Shown piece by piece: positions 35,306 to 45,323 of a DNA stretch of 64,000 nt. The DNA lies in assembly GCA_017471925.1 (NCBI GenBank), contig JAFURM010000040.1:1-64000 (forward strand), written 5' to 3'. Within the stretch, counting starts at the first letter, position 1, and each line of letters opens with the position of its first letter. The stretch is from Bacteroides sp. Its GTDB lineage: Bacteria > Bacteroidota > Bacteroidia > Bacteroidales > Bacteroidaceae. The translations under genes were made by a program, and so were the position numbers. The notes under the pieces were generated by a model. The model searched no databases. It saw only the letters and a program-made list of their open reading frames with translations, and was not told the DNA's origin.

Positions 35306-37342
35306 ATGAAGAGAGTATCACTATCCCGCCTGCTTGCCGCCGTCTGCTGCGCCTTTACCTGTCTAACCACAGGTCTCGCCCAAGAGTCCGTCCTGTCCCC
35401 CTCCCTGAAATATGGCAAGCCCTCCAAAGAAGAACTGGCGCTGGAACACTATGCACCCGACACCACCGCCACAGCCCTTTGCCTGGTGCGCGAAGGCAAC
35501 ATCTACTTCACCTATAACGATGGCTTCCGTCTGGTGACGGAAACCTGGGTGCGCCTGAAGATTCTGAAGCCGCAGGGCGTCTCCCATGGCACAGTCTCCA
35601 TCCCCTATTACGCCCCTGCCGACCCCACGAAGAGTCAGGACGTGGTGCAGGACCTGGAAGGCACAGCCTATAATATGGAGCAAGGGAAGCTGGTAAAGAC
35701 CCGCCTGAAGAAGGAGTATGTGGGCGACGAACGTGTGAACCCGTCCTATCGCGTGATGAAATTCTCGCTGCCGGGCGTGAAAGAGGGCACAGTGATTGAG
35801 TATCGCTACAAGGTGCTCTCCGACTATGTGGTACATGTGGAGAACTGGACTATGCAGGAGGACATTCCCGTAATCTATAATCGATGCAAGTTCGAAGTGC
35901 CGGCCGTCTACGTCTATAACTTTGAGTTCAGAGGCGGCAACCGCATACAGGTGGAGCAGGGACACGGCGTAATGCAATGTTCCTCTACACTGAGCAGCGG
36001 TGTCTCCAAGATAGACAAAGGCTTCCAGGTCAACACGCAGGAATACACCTTCACCTCACAGAACCTCCCCGCCATCAGGCAGAACGAGCCTTACTGCTAT
36101 TGTCCTGAAGACCACCGGATTCAGATAACCTTCGACCTGCAGGCTACCAACTTCCCGCAAGAGGGCTACAAGCCCTACAGCAAGGACTGGGGCGACGTAG
36201 ACCGGGTATTGTTACAGACTGAGCGGGGAGACTTCGGCCGACACCTCGCCATGAGTGACCCCTTCCTGGAAGACACGAAGCGGATGGGTAGCGGACTTAC
36301 GGACTTTGACCAGAAGGTGGCTACAGCCTTCACGCTGCTGAAGAGCAAGTTGGTGTGGGACGGCAACTATCGTCTGGAATGTGACGACATGGAGAAGGTG
36401 TTGCGCGAAGGCAAAGGCAGCAATGCCGCCCTCAACTTCGTCTTCATGAGCATTCTCAGGAGTTTTGCCATCCCCTCCTATCCCGTTGTCATGAGCCGCC
36501 GTTCGCTGGGCATCCTACCCACATTCTTTCCCTCCTTCCAGAAACTGAACACCTTTGTTGTCGCCATCTACCATCCCGAAACAAAGAAATACCTCTTCCT
36601 GGACAGCTCAATGGACTATCCGCTCTATGGTCTGCTGCCTGCCGAGCTATCGGTAGACAAAGCACGCATCCTCTCTCCCGACCTACCCGAGAAGGAGAAG
36701 TGGGTAAACTTGCAACAACTCTCCAACAACCAGACCATGATAAACTTCACGGCCGACATCACGCCTGAAAGGATTAACGGACACGTCAGGAACACCCGAT
36801 ACGGCCAGCAAGCCATGCACCACAAGACAGCCATAAACAAGGCCGACACCCTGCAGGCCATAGCGGCCAACTATCCAGAGGGAATCATGATAAGCCATTT
36901 ACAACTGAACGAGAGCACCTCCGGACGCCTCACGCTGACGGAAGAGATGGACTTCCGCTTACCCATAGAGGCCAACGGTGATTACCTCTATCTCAACCCC
37001 ATGCTCTTCCCTCAACTGAAAGAGAATCCGTTCACGCAGTCGGACCGCATGCTTCCTGTGGAATTTGCCCATCCCTATAAGTGTTACATCATAGGCCGGC
37101 TCACCCTGCCCGAGGGCTACGTGGTAGAAGAGTTGCCTCCCTCCCAGGCCGTGAAGACCTCCGACGGCAAGTTGCAGTACAAGTACATTCTGAAACAGGA
37201 AGGGAACATCCTGCGCCTGGCCTACACCTTCGAGGTGAACGCCTCCTCCTACGCAGCCGGCCAGTATGCCCAGCTGCATGACATTTGGAGCAAGGCCGTG
37301 GAACATAATCAGAGTGTTATCGCCCTGAAGAAGACACCATGA
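35306..37342 (+). CDS. DUF3857 domain protein with transglutaminase-like region
   Basis: 678 residues from the ATG at 35306, which gives a clear signal peptide (RLLAAVCCAFTCLTTGLAQ). The frame upstream overlaps the promoter. The DUF3857 region covers about 50-250 (VTETWVRLKILKPQG, GTVIEYRYKVLSDYVVHVEN). A transglutaminase-like region follows (AFTLLKSKLVWDGNYRL, GKGSNAALNFVFMSILR, YLFLDSSMDYPLYG), in which the usual catalytic Cys after GDC appears as GSNAA, so catalysis is doubtful. The C-terminal third is beta-rich. Exported; role unknown. Confidence 0.75.
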   Translation: MKRVSLSRLLAAVCCAFTCLTTGLAQESVLSPSLKYGKPSKEELALEHYAPDTTATALCLVREGNIYFTYNDGFRLVTETWVRLKILKPQGVSHGTVSIPYYAPADPTKSQDVVQDLEGTAYNMEQGKLVKTRLKKEYVGDERVNPSYRVMKFSLPGVKEGTVIEYRYKVLSDYVVHVENWTMQEDIPVIYNRCKFEVPAVYVYNFEFRGGNRIQVEQGHGVMQCSSTLSSGVSKIDKGFQVNTQEYTFTSQNLPAIRQNEPYCYCPEDHRIQITFDLQATNFPQEGYKPYSKDWGDVDRVLLQTERGDFGRHLAMSDPFLEDTKRMGSGLTDFDQKVATAFTLLKSKLVWDGNYRLECDDMEKVLREGKGSNAALNFVFMSILRSFAIPSYPVVMSRRSLGILPTFFPSFQKLNTFVVAIYHPETKKYLFLDSSMDYPLYGLLPAELSVDKARILSPDLPEKEKWVNLQQLSNNQTMINFTADITPERINGHVRNTRYGQQAMHHKTAINKADTLQAIAANYPEGIMISHLQLNESTSGRLTLTEEMDFRLPIEANGDYLYLNPMLFPQLKENPFTQSDRMLPVEFAHPYKCYIIGRLTLPEGYVVEELPPSQAVKTSDGKLQYKYILKQEGNILRLAYTFEVNASSYAAGQYAQLHDIWSKAVEHNQSVIALKKTP

Positions 37343-37387
37343 AAAGAAGCATCTGTCCGCCAGTAACGATGAGTTCAAAACATGGAA

Positions 37388-37423
37388 AGAGAAGAGCCTG
37401 CTAAAAAAAACAGGTCCTTCTCT
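37388..37423 (+). terminator. Hairpin downstream of the DUF3857 gene
   Basis: AGAGAAGAGCCTG (37388-37400) pairs with CAGGTCCTTCTCT (37411-37423), two mismatches, A-rich loop. No T tract follows on the plus strand, so terminator function is uncertain. Confidence 0.35.
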
Positions 37424-37425
37424 CC

Positions 37426-37454
37426 TTGCGTATAGAAAGTTTTGTCTATCTTTG
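37426..37454 (+). promoter_or_regulatory. Predicted metK promoter
   Basis: TATCTTTG at 37447-37454 followed by CGG, with TTG at 37426-37428, spacer 18 bases. Implies a leader of about 240 nucleotides. Confidence 0.6.
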
Positions 37455-37703
37455 CGGCCGAAAATGAGCAGTGGAAAGATTTGAGTAGCTTGCAACCACG
37501 GAAAAAAATGCTAAAACACATCCTTTTCTGTAGACCTGCGTGTGGTCTTCCGTCTCCCTGAGATGCCTTGTGCGCAGCGTCATGCAACGATACTCATCCC
37601 CCGCTTTCCTGACCCCGTTTTCCACGGTCTCTCACTCCCTGCGCGTGAGCGGCCGTCAGCGAGTTGTTATGGTATAGCATTAATCAATAACCATTCATAA
37701 TAT

Positions 37704-39002
37704 ATGGCATACTTATTCACATCCGAATCGGTGTCTGAAGGACACCCCGACAAAGTGGCCGATCAAATATCGGACGCTGTGCTTGACAAGCTGCTGGCCT
37801 ATGACCCCAACTCCAAGGTGGCCTGCGAAACGTTGGTCACCACGGGACAAGTGGTACTGGCCGGTGAAGTAAAAAGCCAGGCCTACGTAGACCTGCAGCT
37901 CATTGCCCGTGAAGTCATCAACAAGATTGGCTACACCAAGGGCGAGTATATGTTCGACGGCAACTCCTGTGGCGTGCTGAGCGCCATCCATGAGCAAAGC
38001 CCCGACATCAACCGCGGCGTGGAGCGTCAGGACCCCATGGAACAGGGCGCCGGCGACCAGGGCATGATGTTCGGCTATGCCACCAACGAGACCGAGAACT
38101 ACATGCCGCTGTCGCTCGACCTCTCCCACCGCATCCTGCAGGTATTGGCCGACATCCGACGCGAGGGCAAGGTGATGACCTACCTGCGCCCCGACGCCAA
38201 GAGTCAGGTGACCATCGAATATGACGACAACAATACGCCCATGCGCATTGACACCATCGTGGTCTCCACCCAGCACGACGACTTCATCCGTCCCGCCGAT
38301 GACAGCGAAGCCGCCCAGGCAAAGGCCGACGAAGAGATGCTGGCCATCATCCGCAAGGATGTCATCGAAATCCTGATGCCGCGCGTCATTGCCAGCATTC
38401 ATGCCGAGAAGGTGCTGGCCCTGTTCAACGACCACATCACCTATCACGTAAACCCCACGGGCAAGTTCGTCATCGGCGGCCCGCACGGAGACACGGGTCT
38501 CACGGGACGCAAGATTATCGTGGACACTTATGGCGGCAAGGGTGCACATGGCGGCGGTGCCTTCTCGGGCAAGGACCCCTCCAAGGTGGACCGCTCGGCA
38601 GCCTATGCGGCCCGTCACATTGCCAAGAACCTGGTGGCAGCCGGTGTGGCCGACGAGTGTCTGGTGCAGGTCAGCTATGCCATCGGTGTGGCACGCCCCA
38701 TCAACATCTACGTCAACACCTATGGCCGCAGCAACGTCAGCCTGACCGACGGAGAGATTGCCAAGAAGGTGGACGAACTCTTCGACATGCGCCCCAAGGC
38801 CATCGAGGAACGCCTGAAGCTCCGCAACCCCATCTATCAGGAGACGGCTGCCTACGGCCACATGGGACGCGAGCCCCAGGTAGTGACCAAACACTTCCGC
38901 AGCCGCTATGAAGGCAACAAGGACATAGAGGTGGAACTCTTCACCTGGGAGAAGCTGGACTACGTGGAGCAGGTGAAGCAGGCATTCGGACTGGCCCGGT
39001 AA
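37704..39002 (+). CDS. metK: S-adenosylmethionine synthase
   Basis: 432 residues. [52 protein letters not shown] and [19 protein letters not shown] are all present. Makes SAM from methionine and ATP. Functionally connected to mtnN and luxS at 50.8-52.0 kb, which recycle its by-product SAH. Followed by a perfect bidirectional terminator. Confidence 0.98.
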   Translation: MAYLFTSESVSEGHPDKVADQISDAVLDKLLAYDPNSKVACETLVTTGQVVLAGEVKSQAYVDLQLIAREVINKIGYTKGEYMFDGNSCGVLSAIHEQSPDINRGVERQDPMEQGAGDQGMMFGYATNETENYMPLSLDLSHRILQVLADIRREGKVMTYLRPDAKSQVTIEYDDNNTPMRIDTIVVSTQHDDFIRPADDSEAAQAKADEEMLAIIRKDVIEILMPRVIASIHAEKVLALFNDHITYHVNPTGKFVIGGPHGDTGLTGRKIIVDTYGGKGAHGGGAFSGKDPSKVDRSAAYAARHIAKNLVAAGVADECLVQVSYAIGVARPINIYVNTYGRSNVSLTDGEIAKKVDELFDMRPKAIEERLKLRNPIYQETAAYGHMGREPQVVTKHFRSRYEGNKDIEVELFTWEKLDYVEQVKQAFGLAR

Positions 39003-39027
39003 AGGCCGGCACTTGACACTGCCACAC

Positions 39028-39087
39028 AAAGAAAAAGAGAGTGGGGAACGTTCCTTTTCGGAAGTTCCCCACTCTCTTTTTCTTTGC
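39028..39087. terminator. Perfect bidirectional terminator between metK and rpsO
   Basis: Arms 39028-39050 and 39065-39087 are perfectly complementary over 23 bases. The outer part is A-rich on one side and T-rich on the other, so both strands end in a T run. An inner TTCC/GGAA stem caps the loop. Confidence 0.92.
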
Positions 39088-39099
39088 CGTAGTAACGAA

Positions 39100-39369
39100 T
39101 TACTTACGCAAGCCGAGCTCCTTGACGATGGCACGATAGCGAGTGATGTCGCGATCCTTCAGGTAGTTGAGCAGCGCGCGGCGCTTACCTACCAACATGG
39201 TCAATGCTCTTTCCGTACTATAATCCTTTCTGTTGAGCTTCAGGTGCTCAGTCAGATGAGCAATACGGTAGGAAAACAATGCTATCTGGCTCTCAGCTGA
39301 ACCAGTATCAGAGTTAGACTTTCCGTACTTGCCGAAGATTTCTTGCTTTTTAGCAGCGTCTAAATACAT
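39100..39369 (-). CDS. rpsO: 30S ribosomal protein S15
   Basis: 89 residues. SDTGSAESQIALFSYRIAHL and HLKLNRKDYSTERAL are the S15 signature; the terminal VGKRRALLNYLKDRD follows. Binds 16S rRNA early in small-subunit assembly. Single gene with its own promoter. The 50-base distance from promoter to ATG leaves little room for the translational repression hairpin known in some rpsO mRNAs. Confidence 0.97.
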   Translation of the reverse strand: MYLDAAKKQEIFGKYGKSNSDTGSAESQIALFSYRIAHLTEHLKLNRKDYSTERALTMLVGKRRALLNYLKDRDITRYRAIVKELGLRK

Positions 39370-39412
39370 AATGTTGAATTAAAAAGTTAATGTTTACTCC
39401 CTTTCGGGGCTG

Positions 39413-39442
39413 CAAAGGTAAGCATTATCTTTTATTCTACAA
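39413..39442 (-). promoter_or_regulatory. Predicted rpsO promoter
   Basis: TACCTTTG on the minus strand (39413-39420) with TTG complementary to 39440-39442, spacer 19 bases. Confidence 0.65.
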
Positions 39443-39516
39443 TGGCTTCCCTCTTTTTTTTGTCGGTCATGCGAAACTTAGAAGGCTTTTTGGAATCACA
39501 TATAGCACAAAATCAC

Positions 39517-39524
39517 TACCTTTG
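39517..39524 (+). promoter_or_regulatory. Predicted typA -7 box
   Basis: TACCTTTG, 25 bases upstream of the chosen ATG at 39550. Its position rules out the longer open frame beginning at 39442. Confidence 0.55.
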
Positions 39525-39549
39525 TGCCCCGAAAACAATAGGTATTTGT

Positions 39550-41349
39550 ATGCAAGACATTAGAAACATTGCCATCATCGCCCACGTGGACCATGGTAAG
39601 ACAACGCTCGTAGACAAGATGCTCCTGGCCGGAAACCTCTTCCGCAGCAACCAGAGCACAGGTGAATTAATGCTGGACAACAACGACCTGGAACGTGAAC
39701 GAGGGATAACGATTCTCTCCAAGAACGTCTCCATCAACTACAAAGAGACCAAGATAAACATCATAGATACCCCGGGGCACAGCGACTTCGGCGGCGAGGT
39801 GGAGCGTGTGCTCAACATGGCCGACGGCTGCATCCTGCTGGTGGATGCCTTTGAAGGCCCCATGCCGCAGACACGCTTCGTGTTGCAGAAAGCCCTGCAA
39901 ATCGGCCTGAAACCCATCGTAGTGGTGAACAAAGTGGACAAGCCCAACTGCCGTCCCGAGGAGGTATATGAAATGGTGTTCGACCTGATGTTCTCGCTGG
40001 ACGCCACCGAGGAGCAGCTGGACTTCCCCGTAATCTACGGCTCGGCCAAGAACAACTGGATGAGCACCGACTGGCAGAAGCCCACCGACAGCATCTGCCC
40101 CCTGCTGGACTGCATCCTGGAACACATCCCCGCCCCCGAGCGTTTGGAAGGGACACCGCAGATGCTGGTGACCTCGTTGGACTACTCGGCCTATACGGGA
40201 CGCATCGCCGTGGGCCGTGTGCATCGCGGCACGCTGAAAGAGGGCATGAACGTTTCCCTGGCCAAGCGCGACGGCACCATCGTGAAGTCCAAAATCAAGG
40301 AACTACACACCTTCGAAGGCATGAGCCGCCAACGGGTGAGCGAAGTGTCCAGCGGTGACATCTGCGCCCTGATAGGCATCGAAGGCTTTGAAATCGGAGA
40401 CACCATCTGCGACTACGAGAATCCCGAAGCATTGCCCCCCATCGCCATTGACGAACCCACGATGAGTATGCTCTTCGCCATCAACGACTCTCCCTTCTTC
40501 GGCAAGGAGGGCAAGTTCGTGACCTCACGCCACATCCACGACCGCCTGATGAAGGAGCTGGACAAGAACCTGGCCCTGCGCGTCAGCAAGAGCGAGGAAG
40601 ACGGCAAGTGGGTGGTATCGGGACGCGGCGTGCTCCATCTCTCCGTGCTCATCGAGACCATGCGCCGCGAAGGCTACGAGCTGCAAGTGGGCCAGCCACA
40701 GGTCATCTTCAAGGAGATAGACGGCGTGAAGTGTGAACCTATCGAGGAACTGACCATCAACGTGCCCGAAGAATACAGCAGCAAGATGATAGACATGGTG
40801 ACCCGCCGCAAGGGCGAGATGACCAAGATGGAAAGCACGGGCGAGCGGGTGAACCTGGAGTTCGACATGCCCTCGCGCGGCATCATCGGTCTGCGTACCA
40901 ACGTACTGACCGCCAGTGCCGGTGAAGCCATCATGGCCCACCGCTTCAAGGAATACCAACCCTACAAGGGCGACATCGAGCGCCGCACCAACGGCTCCAT
41001 GGTGGCCATGGAGAGCGGCACGGCCTTCGCCTATGCCATAGACAAGCTGCAAGACCGCGGCAAGTTCTTCATCTTCCCGCAAGAGGAGGTCTATGCCGGT
41101 CAGGTGGTGGGCGAGCATGTACACGAGAAGGACCTGGTCATCAATGTCACCAAGTCCAAGAAGCTGACCAACATGCGTGCCAGCGGCTCTGACGAGAAGG
41201 CCCGCATCATTCCGCCCGTCCAGTTCTCGTTAGAAGAGGCGCTGGAATACATCAAGGAGGATGAATACGTGGAGGTTACGCCCAAGTCCATGCGTATGCG
41301 CAAGGTGATTCTTGACGAACTGGAGCGCAAGCGTGCCAACAGGGAATAA
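39550..41349 (+). CDS. typA: Ribosome-associated GTPase TypA/BipA
   Basis: 599 residues from ATG 39550, giving the standard start [21 protein letters not shown]-domain motifs: [34 protein letters not shown]. The C-terminal domains follow ([37 protein letters not shown]), ending in [20 protein letters not shown] translational GTPase involved in 50S assembly and stress adaptation. Downstream is a hairpin repeat shared with the convergent nitroreductase gene. Confidence 0.97.
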   Translation: MQDIRNIAIIAHVDHGKTTLVDKMLLAGNLFRSNQSTGELMLDNNDLERERGITILSKNVSINYKETKINIIDTPGHSDFGGEVERVLNMADGCILLVDAFEGPMPQTRFVLQKALQIGLKPIVVVNKVDKPNCRPEEVYEMVFDLMFSLDATEEQLDFPVIYGSAKNNWMSTDWQKPTDSICPLLDCILEHIPAPERLEGTPQMLVTSLDYSAYTGRIAVGRVHRGTLKEGMNVSLAKRDGTIVKSKIKELHTFEGMSRQRVSEVSSGDICALIGIEGFEIGDTICDYENPEALPPIAIDEPTMSMLFAINDSPFFGKEGKFVTSRHIHDRLMKELDKNLALRVSKSEEDGKWVVSGRGVLHLSVLIETMRREGYELQVGQPQVIFKEIDGVKCEPIEELTINVPEEYSSKMIDMVTRRKGEMTKMESTGERVNLEFDMPSRGIIGLRTNVLTASAGEAIMAHRFKEYQPYKGDIERRTNGSMVAMESGTAFAYAIDKLQDRGKFFIFPQEEVYAGQVVGEHVHEKDLVINVTKSKKLTNMRASGSDEKARIIPPVQFSLEEALEYIKEDEYVEVTPKSMRMRKVILDELERKRANRE

Positions 41350-41393
41350 GGATTCCCTCCGCTCCATTCCGGTTCTACCGAACAGATACAGTA

Positions 41394-41460
41394 CAGGCAC
41401 GGACGACACAGATTGGCTGGAGAAGACTCTCCACATTCCAATCTGTTTCATCCGTGCCTG
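41394..41460. repeat. Hairpin repeat CAGGCACGGACGACACAG between convergent genes
   Basis: Arms 41394-41416 and 41438-41460 are complementary over 23 bases with two mismatches. An inner perfect TGGAGA/TCTCCA stem caps it. Same family as 6149-6237 and 11259-11327, again between convergent genes. Confidence 0.75.
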
Positions 41461-41486
41461 AATCGTTTCAAGCCGTCTCTATATGC

Positions 41487-42125
41487 CTACTCCACGAACT
41501 TCGCCTTCTCTGCCTTGCGCGGACGGGCGTCGGGAGCCTCATCGGGATAGCCCACAGCAATGGCATAGAGGATGTCATAGTCTTCGGAAAAGCCCAGACG
41601 TTCAATGTAGGGAGCAGCCTCGGGCGTATTCTTCATGAGGTTGATGGGACCGCCAAGACAGCAGGTGCCCAAACCCATGGAATGGGCGGCAAGAATCATG
41701 TTCTCACCCAGGAGTCCGCAGTCCAATGCGCCCGTGCCGTTCTTGGGATTGGCAATGAAGATGACAGCCGGCGCGTTGCGGAAGATGTTCTTGAAGCCCG
41801 GCTCCTCGGCCATTTGGGGATTGGCCTTCTTGGCAATCTCGGTGATGCCGTTGATATACTCGGGATTATCCACCACGCGTACTTCCCAGGGCTGTACGTT
41901 CATACCGCTTGGGGCGTTGATGCCACACTCCACAATCTTTTCCAGTTTCTCGCGCTCCACCGGTTGGTCAGTGTATTTGCGGATGCTGCGACGGGCCATG
42001 ATGGTTTCTATCACGGCATTCTTCTCTTCTGCCGGAGCAGGGGCAGTCTCTTTCTGTGCCGGAGCACAAGCAGCCAACAGGCCCATCAGGCCGAAGCTGC
42101 AAACAAGTCCTTTGATTGCTTTCAT
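41487..42125 (-). CDS. Nitroreductase-family lipoprotein
   Basis: 212 residues. A lipoprotein signal (GLMGLLAAC, Cys20) and a short AP-rich linker precede a nitroreductase domain: IMARRSIRKYTDQPVE, INAPSGMNVQPWEVRVV, and GLLGENMILAAHSMGLGTCC. Such enzymes bind FMN and reduce flavin, quinone or nitro substrates with NAD(P)H. An exported lipoprotein form is unusual outside Bacteroidetes and raises the question of how it gets reductant. It follows the small lipoprotein gene by 15 bases. Confidence 0.88.
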   Translation of the reverse strand: MKAIKGLVCSFGLMGLLAACAPAQKETAPAPAEEKNAVIETIMARRSIRKYTDQPVEREKLEKIVECGINAPSGMNVQPWEVRVVDNPEYINGITEIAKKANPQMAEEPGFKNIFRNAPAVIFIANPKNGTGALDCGLLGENMILAAHSMGLGTCCLGGPINLMKNTPEAAPYIERLGFSEDYDILYAIAVGYPDEAPDARPRKAEKAKFVE

Positions 42126-42140
42126 AATTGTACTATATCA

Positions 42141-42578
42141 TTAAAGAATGGTCTTTCCCTTGTCGCTTTCCGCCTCTTCCCCGCTCTGCTCGTCTTTCTT
42201 GGAGTCGTCCTTATCGCTTCCCAAGCCCTCCAGGAAACCGCCAATGGCATTGCCTGCCTCGTTCAGTGTCTCGCCGGCTTTGTCCATCAGGCTGTCAAAG
42301 CCCTTTTTCACGACCGTGCCGCTGTATTTGCCCCGCAGGCGGGCAATCTCTTCTTTCTGTTCGTCGGTCAGGTCCTTCAGCTGCTCGGCCTTCTTCATCA
42401 GTTCGTCATACTGACGGTTCACCTCTTCCCACTTTTCAGCGGTGTATTCATCGCCCTCGGCGATAACCTTTTCCACGAAACTCTTCAGCTCGTCAACGTA
42501 TCTCTCGCCTGCCGGCTTGCACGAAGCCAATACCCAAAGGGCAACCAGGAGCATGCAAAACAATTTCTTCATACGCAT
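42141..42578 (-). CDS. Small helical lipoprotein (DUF6565-like)
   Basis: 145 residues. Signal MKKLFCMLLVALWVLASC with Cys20 in the lipobox (ASC). The rest is predicted helical and highly charged (EKWEEVNRQYDELMKKAEQL, LTDEQKEEIARLRGKY), then a glycine-rich turn and an acidic Ser/Lys tail. It resembles Bacteroides DUF6565-type lipoproteins of unknown function. First of a two-gene unit with the nitroreductase. Confidence 0.65.
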   Translation of the reverse strand: MRMKKLFCMLLVALWVLASCKPAGERYVDELKSFVEKVIAEGDEYTAEKWEEVNRQYDELMKKAEQLKDLTDEQKEEIARLRGKYSGTVVKKGFDSLMDKAGETLNEAGNAIGGFLEGLGSDKDDSKKDEQSGEEAESDKGKTIL

Positions 42579-42607
42579 TTTGTTGGGTTAATAAAAATGA
42601 TTGAATG

Positions 42608-42641
42608 CAAACCTACAAAAAAAAGCGACTCCCCATACAAA
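42608..42641 (-). promoter_or_regulatory. Predicted promoter of the small lipoprotein-nitroreductase unit
   Basis: TAGGTTTG on the minus strand (42608-42615) fits TAnnTTTG. A TTTG complementary to 42638-42641 could be the -33 box and lies in the loop of the pckA terminator. Confidence 0.45.
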
Positions 42642-42648
42642 GAGTCGC
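42617..42648 (-). terminator. pckA intrinsic terminator
   Basis: On the minus strand GCGACTC/GAGTCGC (complementary to 42642-42648 and 42625-42631) form a stem with a 10-base loop, followed by eight T (42617-42624). Confidence 0.85.
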
Positions 42649-42697
42649 CTTAAAAATATTTAATAGGAAAGTATCCTATGCGGAGTGGCCGGAAGGA

Positions 42698-44305
42698 TTA
42701 GAGCTTCGGGCCAGCAGCAACCAGAGCCTTACCGGCTTCGTTGCCTTCGAACTTCTTGAAGTTGTTGATGAAGCGCTGAGCCAGGTCTTTAGCCTTCTCT
42801 TCCCACTTGCAAGCACACTCGTAAGTGTCGCGCGGGTCAAGAATCTTCGGATCTACATTAGGCAACTCTGTGGGAACCACGAAGTCGAAGAAGGGGATAA
42901 CCTTCGTCGGAGCCTTGTCGATAGAGCCGTCCAGGATAGCGTCGATGATGCCACGAGTGTCGCGGATAGAGATACGCTTGCCTGTACCGTTCCAGCCGGT
43001 GTTCACCAGATAAGCCTTGGCACCTACCTTTTCCATCTTCTTCACGAGTTCTTCACCATACTTAGTGGGGTGCAGAGAGAGGAATGCAGCACCGAAGCAG
43101 GCAGAGAATGTGGGAGTCGGCTCAGTGATGCCGCGCTCTGTACCGGCCAACTTGGCAGTGAAGCCGGAGAGGAAGTAGTACTGAGTCTGCTCGGGAGAGA
43201 GTACAGATACCGGAGGCAATACGCCGAAGGCATCGGCAGAGAGGAAGATGACCTGATGAGCGTGAGGACCCTTGGAAACGGGAGCTACACGGTTGTTGAT
43301 GTGCTCAATGGGGTAAGACACGCGAGTGTTCTCCGTTACGCTCTTGTCGGCGAAGTCAATCTTGCCGTTGGCGTCTACGGTTACGTTCTCCAAGAGAGCG
43401 TCGCGACGGATAGCGTTGTAGATATCGGGCTCAGACTCCTTGTCGAGGTTGATAACCTTGGCATAGCAGCCGCCTTCATAGTTGAATACGCCTTCATCGT
43501 CCCAGCCGTGCTCGTCGTCACCGATGAGGAGACGCTTCGGGTCGGTAGAGAGGGTCGTCTTGCCTGTACCGGAGAGGCCGAAGAAGATAGCAGAGTCTGT
43601 ACCTTCCATGTTGGTGTTGGCAGAGCAGTGCATGGAAGCGATGCCACGCAAGGGGTTCAGGTAGTTCATGATGGAGAACATACCCTTCTTCATTTCACCG
43701 CCGTACCAAGTGTTGATGATGACCTGTTCCTTGGAAGTGAGGTTGAATACAACGGCTGTTTCAGAGTTCAGGCCCAGTTCCTTGTAGTTCTCTACCTTGG
43801 CCTTGGAAGCGTTGTAAACAACAAAGTCGGGTTCACCGAAGTCAGACAGTTCCTTCATTGTCGGACGGATGAACATATTGGTCACGAAGTGAGCCTGCCA
43901 TGCCACTTCCATGATGAAGCGCACCTTCAGGCGAGTAGCTTCGTTGGCACCACAGAATGCATCTACCACGTAGAGCTTCTTGCCGGAGAGTTCCTTGGAA
44001 GCCAGGCTCTTCAGTTCGGCCCAAGTAGCTTCGCTTACAGGCTTGTTGTCATTCTTGTATTCGTCAGAAGTCCACCATACGGTATCCTTGCTGGTTTCGT
44101 CCATTACGAAGAACTTGTCCTTAGGAGAACGTCCGGTGTAGATACCGGTCATCACGTTTACTGTGCCCAGTTCTGTCTCCTGGCCTACTTCGAAGCCTTC
44201 CAGACCAGCCTTGGTTTCTTCCTCGAACAGCACTTCATAAGAAGGATTGTGAAGCACTTCCTTCACATCGGTAATACCGTACTTGCTTAAATCTAATTTT
44301 GCCAT
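42698..44305 (-). CDS. pckA: Phosphoenolpyruvate carboxykinase (ATP)
   Basis: 535 residues. The P-loop [11 protein letters not shown] near residue 240, [19 protein letters not shown] and NTGWNGTG are typical. In Bacteroides the enzyme mainly runs towards oxaloacetate, fixing CO2 on the way to succinate. The leader of about 115 nucleotides contains a GCAAGCC/GGCTTGC stem. Transcription ends at 42617-42648. Confidence 0.97.
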   Translation of the reverse strand: MAKLDLSKYGITDVKEVLHNPSYEVLFEEETKAGLEGFEVGQETELGTVNVMTGIYTGRSPKDKFFVMDETSKDTVWWTSDEYKNDNKPVSEATWAELKSLASKELSGKKLYVVDAFCGANEATRLKVRFIMEVAWQAHFVTNMFIRPTMKELSDFGEPDFVVYNASKAKVENYKELGLNSETAVVFNLTSKEQVIINTWYGGEMKKGMFSIMNYLNPLRGIASMHCSANTNMEGTDSAIFFGLSGTGKTTLSTDPKRLLIGDDEHGWDDEGVFNYEGGCYAKVINLDKESEPDIYNAIRRDALLENVTVDANGKIDFADKSVTENTRVSYPIEHINNRVAPVSKGPHAHQVIFLSADAFGVLPPVSVLSPEQTQYYFLSGFTAKLAGTERGITEPTPTFSACFGAAFLSLHPTKYGEELVKKMEKVGAKAYLVNTGWNGTGKRISIRDTRGIIDAILDGSIDKAPTKVIPFFDFVVPTELPNVDPKILDPRDTYECACKWEEKAKDLAQRFINNFKKFEGNEAGKALVAAGPKL

Positions 44306-44426
44306 TTTCTTTTGAATTTAAATTGGTATTTAACTATAATCTCTTTACCTATTATTAATAAGGTGCAAGCCGCTGCCTTCGCCCTTTCATAAGGAGGCTT
44401 GCGACAAGTCCCTTGTTTTTCGCCTA

Positions 44427-44434
44427 CAAATTTA
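44427..44434 (-). promoter_or_regulatory. Predicted pckA -7 box
   Basis: TAAATTTG on the minus strand, followed by TAGG. A TTG complementary to 44452-44454 lies 17 bases upstream. Confidence 0.45.
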
Positions 44435-44624
44435 CTACTTTACTCCGAAAACAAGAACGCGATTAGAGAAAAAATTCCCTAATTGGAGAACTTTTATAAC
44501 TTCCTAACCAATTCTGCAAACTGAATGTTACAAAATGGGGGTATTAAGTGACATGCAAGCAAGCGGATGAAGAAGAAAAAACCGACATCACGGGGAAAGA
44601 AGATGGTAATCCGATAAAATATGC

Positions 44625-44632
44625 TACCTTTG
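44625..44632 (+). promoter_or_regulatory. Predicted upp -7 box
   Basis: TACCTTTG followed by C, 28 bases before the upp ATG. No clear -33 box. Confidence 0.5.
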
Positions 44633-44660
44633 CAGCAATCATGAACATTAAGCGATACCG

Positions 44661-45323
44661 ATGAAAGTAATCAATTTAGCAGAAACAGACTCCATCCTGA
44701 ACCGTTACGTGGCCGAGCTGCGCGATGTGGAGATACAGGGTGACCGCCTGCGCTTCCGCCGCAACCTGGAGCGCATCGGCGAACTGATGGCCTATGAGAT
44801 GAGCAAAGAGTTGGACTACAGCACCAAGCAGGTACAGACACCGTTAGGGGTGGCGACTGCCCGCACCCCCGATGACGACCTGGTGATAGGCACGGTGTTC
44901 AGGGCCGGACTGCCGCTGCACACGGGCTTCCTCAACGTCTTCGACCGTGCCGGAAATGCCTTCGTATCGGCCTATCGTTACTACAAGGACCGCGAATGCC
45001 GGGAAATTGACGTACACGTGGAGTATATCGCCACGCCTTGCCTGACGGGAAAGACGCTGTTGCTGGTAGACCCCATGCTGGCTACGGGCGAGAGCATGGA
45101 ACTGGCCTATCGGGCCTTTCAGACCAAGGGCACGCCGTTCCGCCTGATGATTGCCAGTGTCATTGCCAGCCGGGAGGGCGTGGAACATCTGCAGAAGGTG
45201 TTCCCCGGCAACGAGGTCACCCTGTGGTGTGCGGCCATAGACCCTTGCCTGAACGAGCGCAAGTATATCGTGCCCGGGCTGGGCGATGCCGGCGACTTGG
45301 CGTATGGAGGGAAGGAGAGTTGA
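44661..45323 (+). CDS. upp: Uracil phosphoribosyltransferase
   Basis: 220 residues. The PRPP-binding loop is within LLVDPMLATGESMELAYRAF, and the uracil-binding C-terminus is YIVPGLGDAGDLAYG. Salvages uracil to UMP. The stop codon is the TGA inside the first unit of a heptamer tract (45319-45374), so the last residues after LAYGGKES may have been set by the repeat. Confidence 0.95.
   Translation: MKVINLAETDSILNRYVAELRDVEIQGDRLRFRRNLERIGELMAYEMSKELDYSTKQVQTPLGVATARTPDDDLVIGTVFRAGLPLHTGFLNVFDRAGNAFVSAYRYYKDRECREIDVHVEYIATPCLTGKTLLLVDPMLATGESMELAYRAFQTKGTPFRLMIASVIASREGVEHLQKVFPGNEVTLWCAAIDPCLNERKYIVPGLGDAGDLAYGGKES

Larger units (their letters stand above)
37343..37703. other. Intergenic region and long metK leader
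   Basis: Contains a 13-bp-arm hairpin with an A-rich loop (37388-37423), the metK promoter (37426-37454) and about 240 bases of leader. The leader holds small potential stems (AGACC/GGTCT near 37532-37548, CCGT/ACGG near 37616-37630) and two mini-frames, 37464-37484 (MSSGKI) and 37508-37561 (17 residues, two Cys). I do not recognise a known SAM riboswitch consensus in it. Confidence 0.5.
44306..44660. other. 355-bp region between divergent pckA and upp
   Basis: Holds the pckA leader with the stem GCAAGCC (44364-44370) / GGCTTGC (44396-44402), the pckA -7 box (44427-44434) and the upp -7 box (44625-44632). Nothing else seen between about 44460 and 44620 apart from AT-rich sequence. Confidence 0.6.

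Noticed and set aside
37455..37703. Known SAM riboswitch before metK
   Set aside because: I could not match the leader to a SAM-I or SAM-II consensus by eye, so it is only reported as a candidate leader.
37713..39134. 473-codon minus-strand frame opposite metK
   Set aside because: Complement of a certain metK gene; it would also cross the terminator stem.
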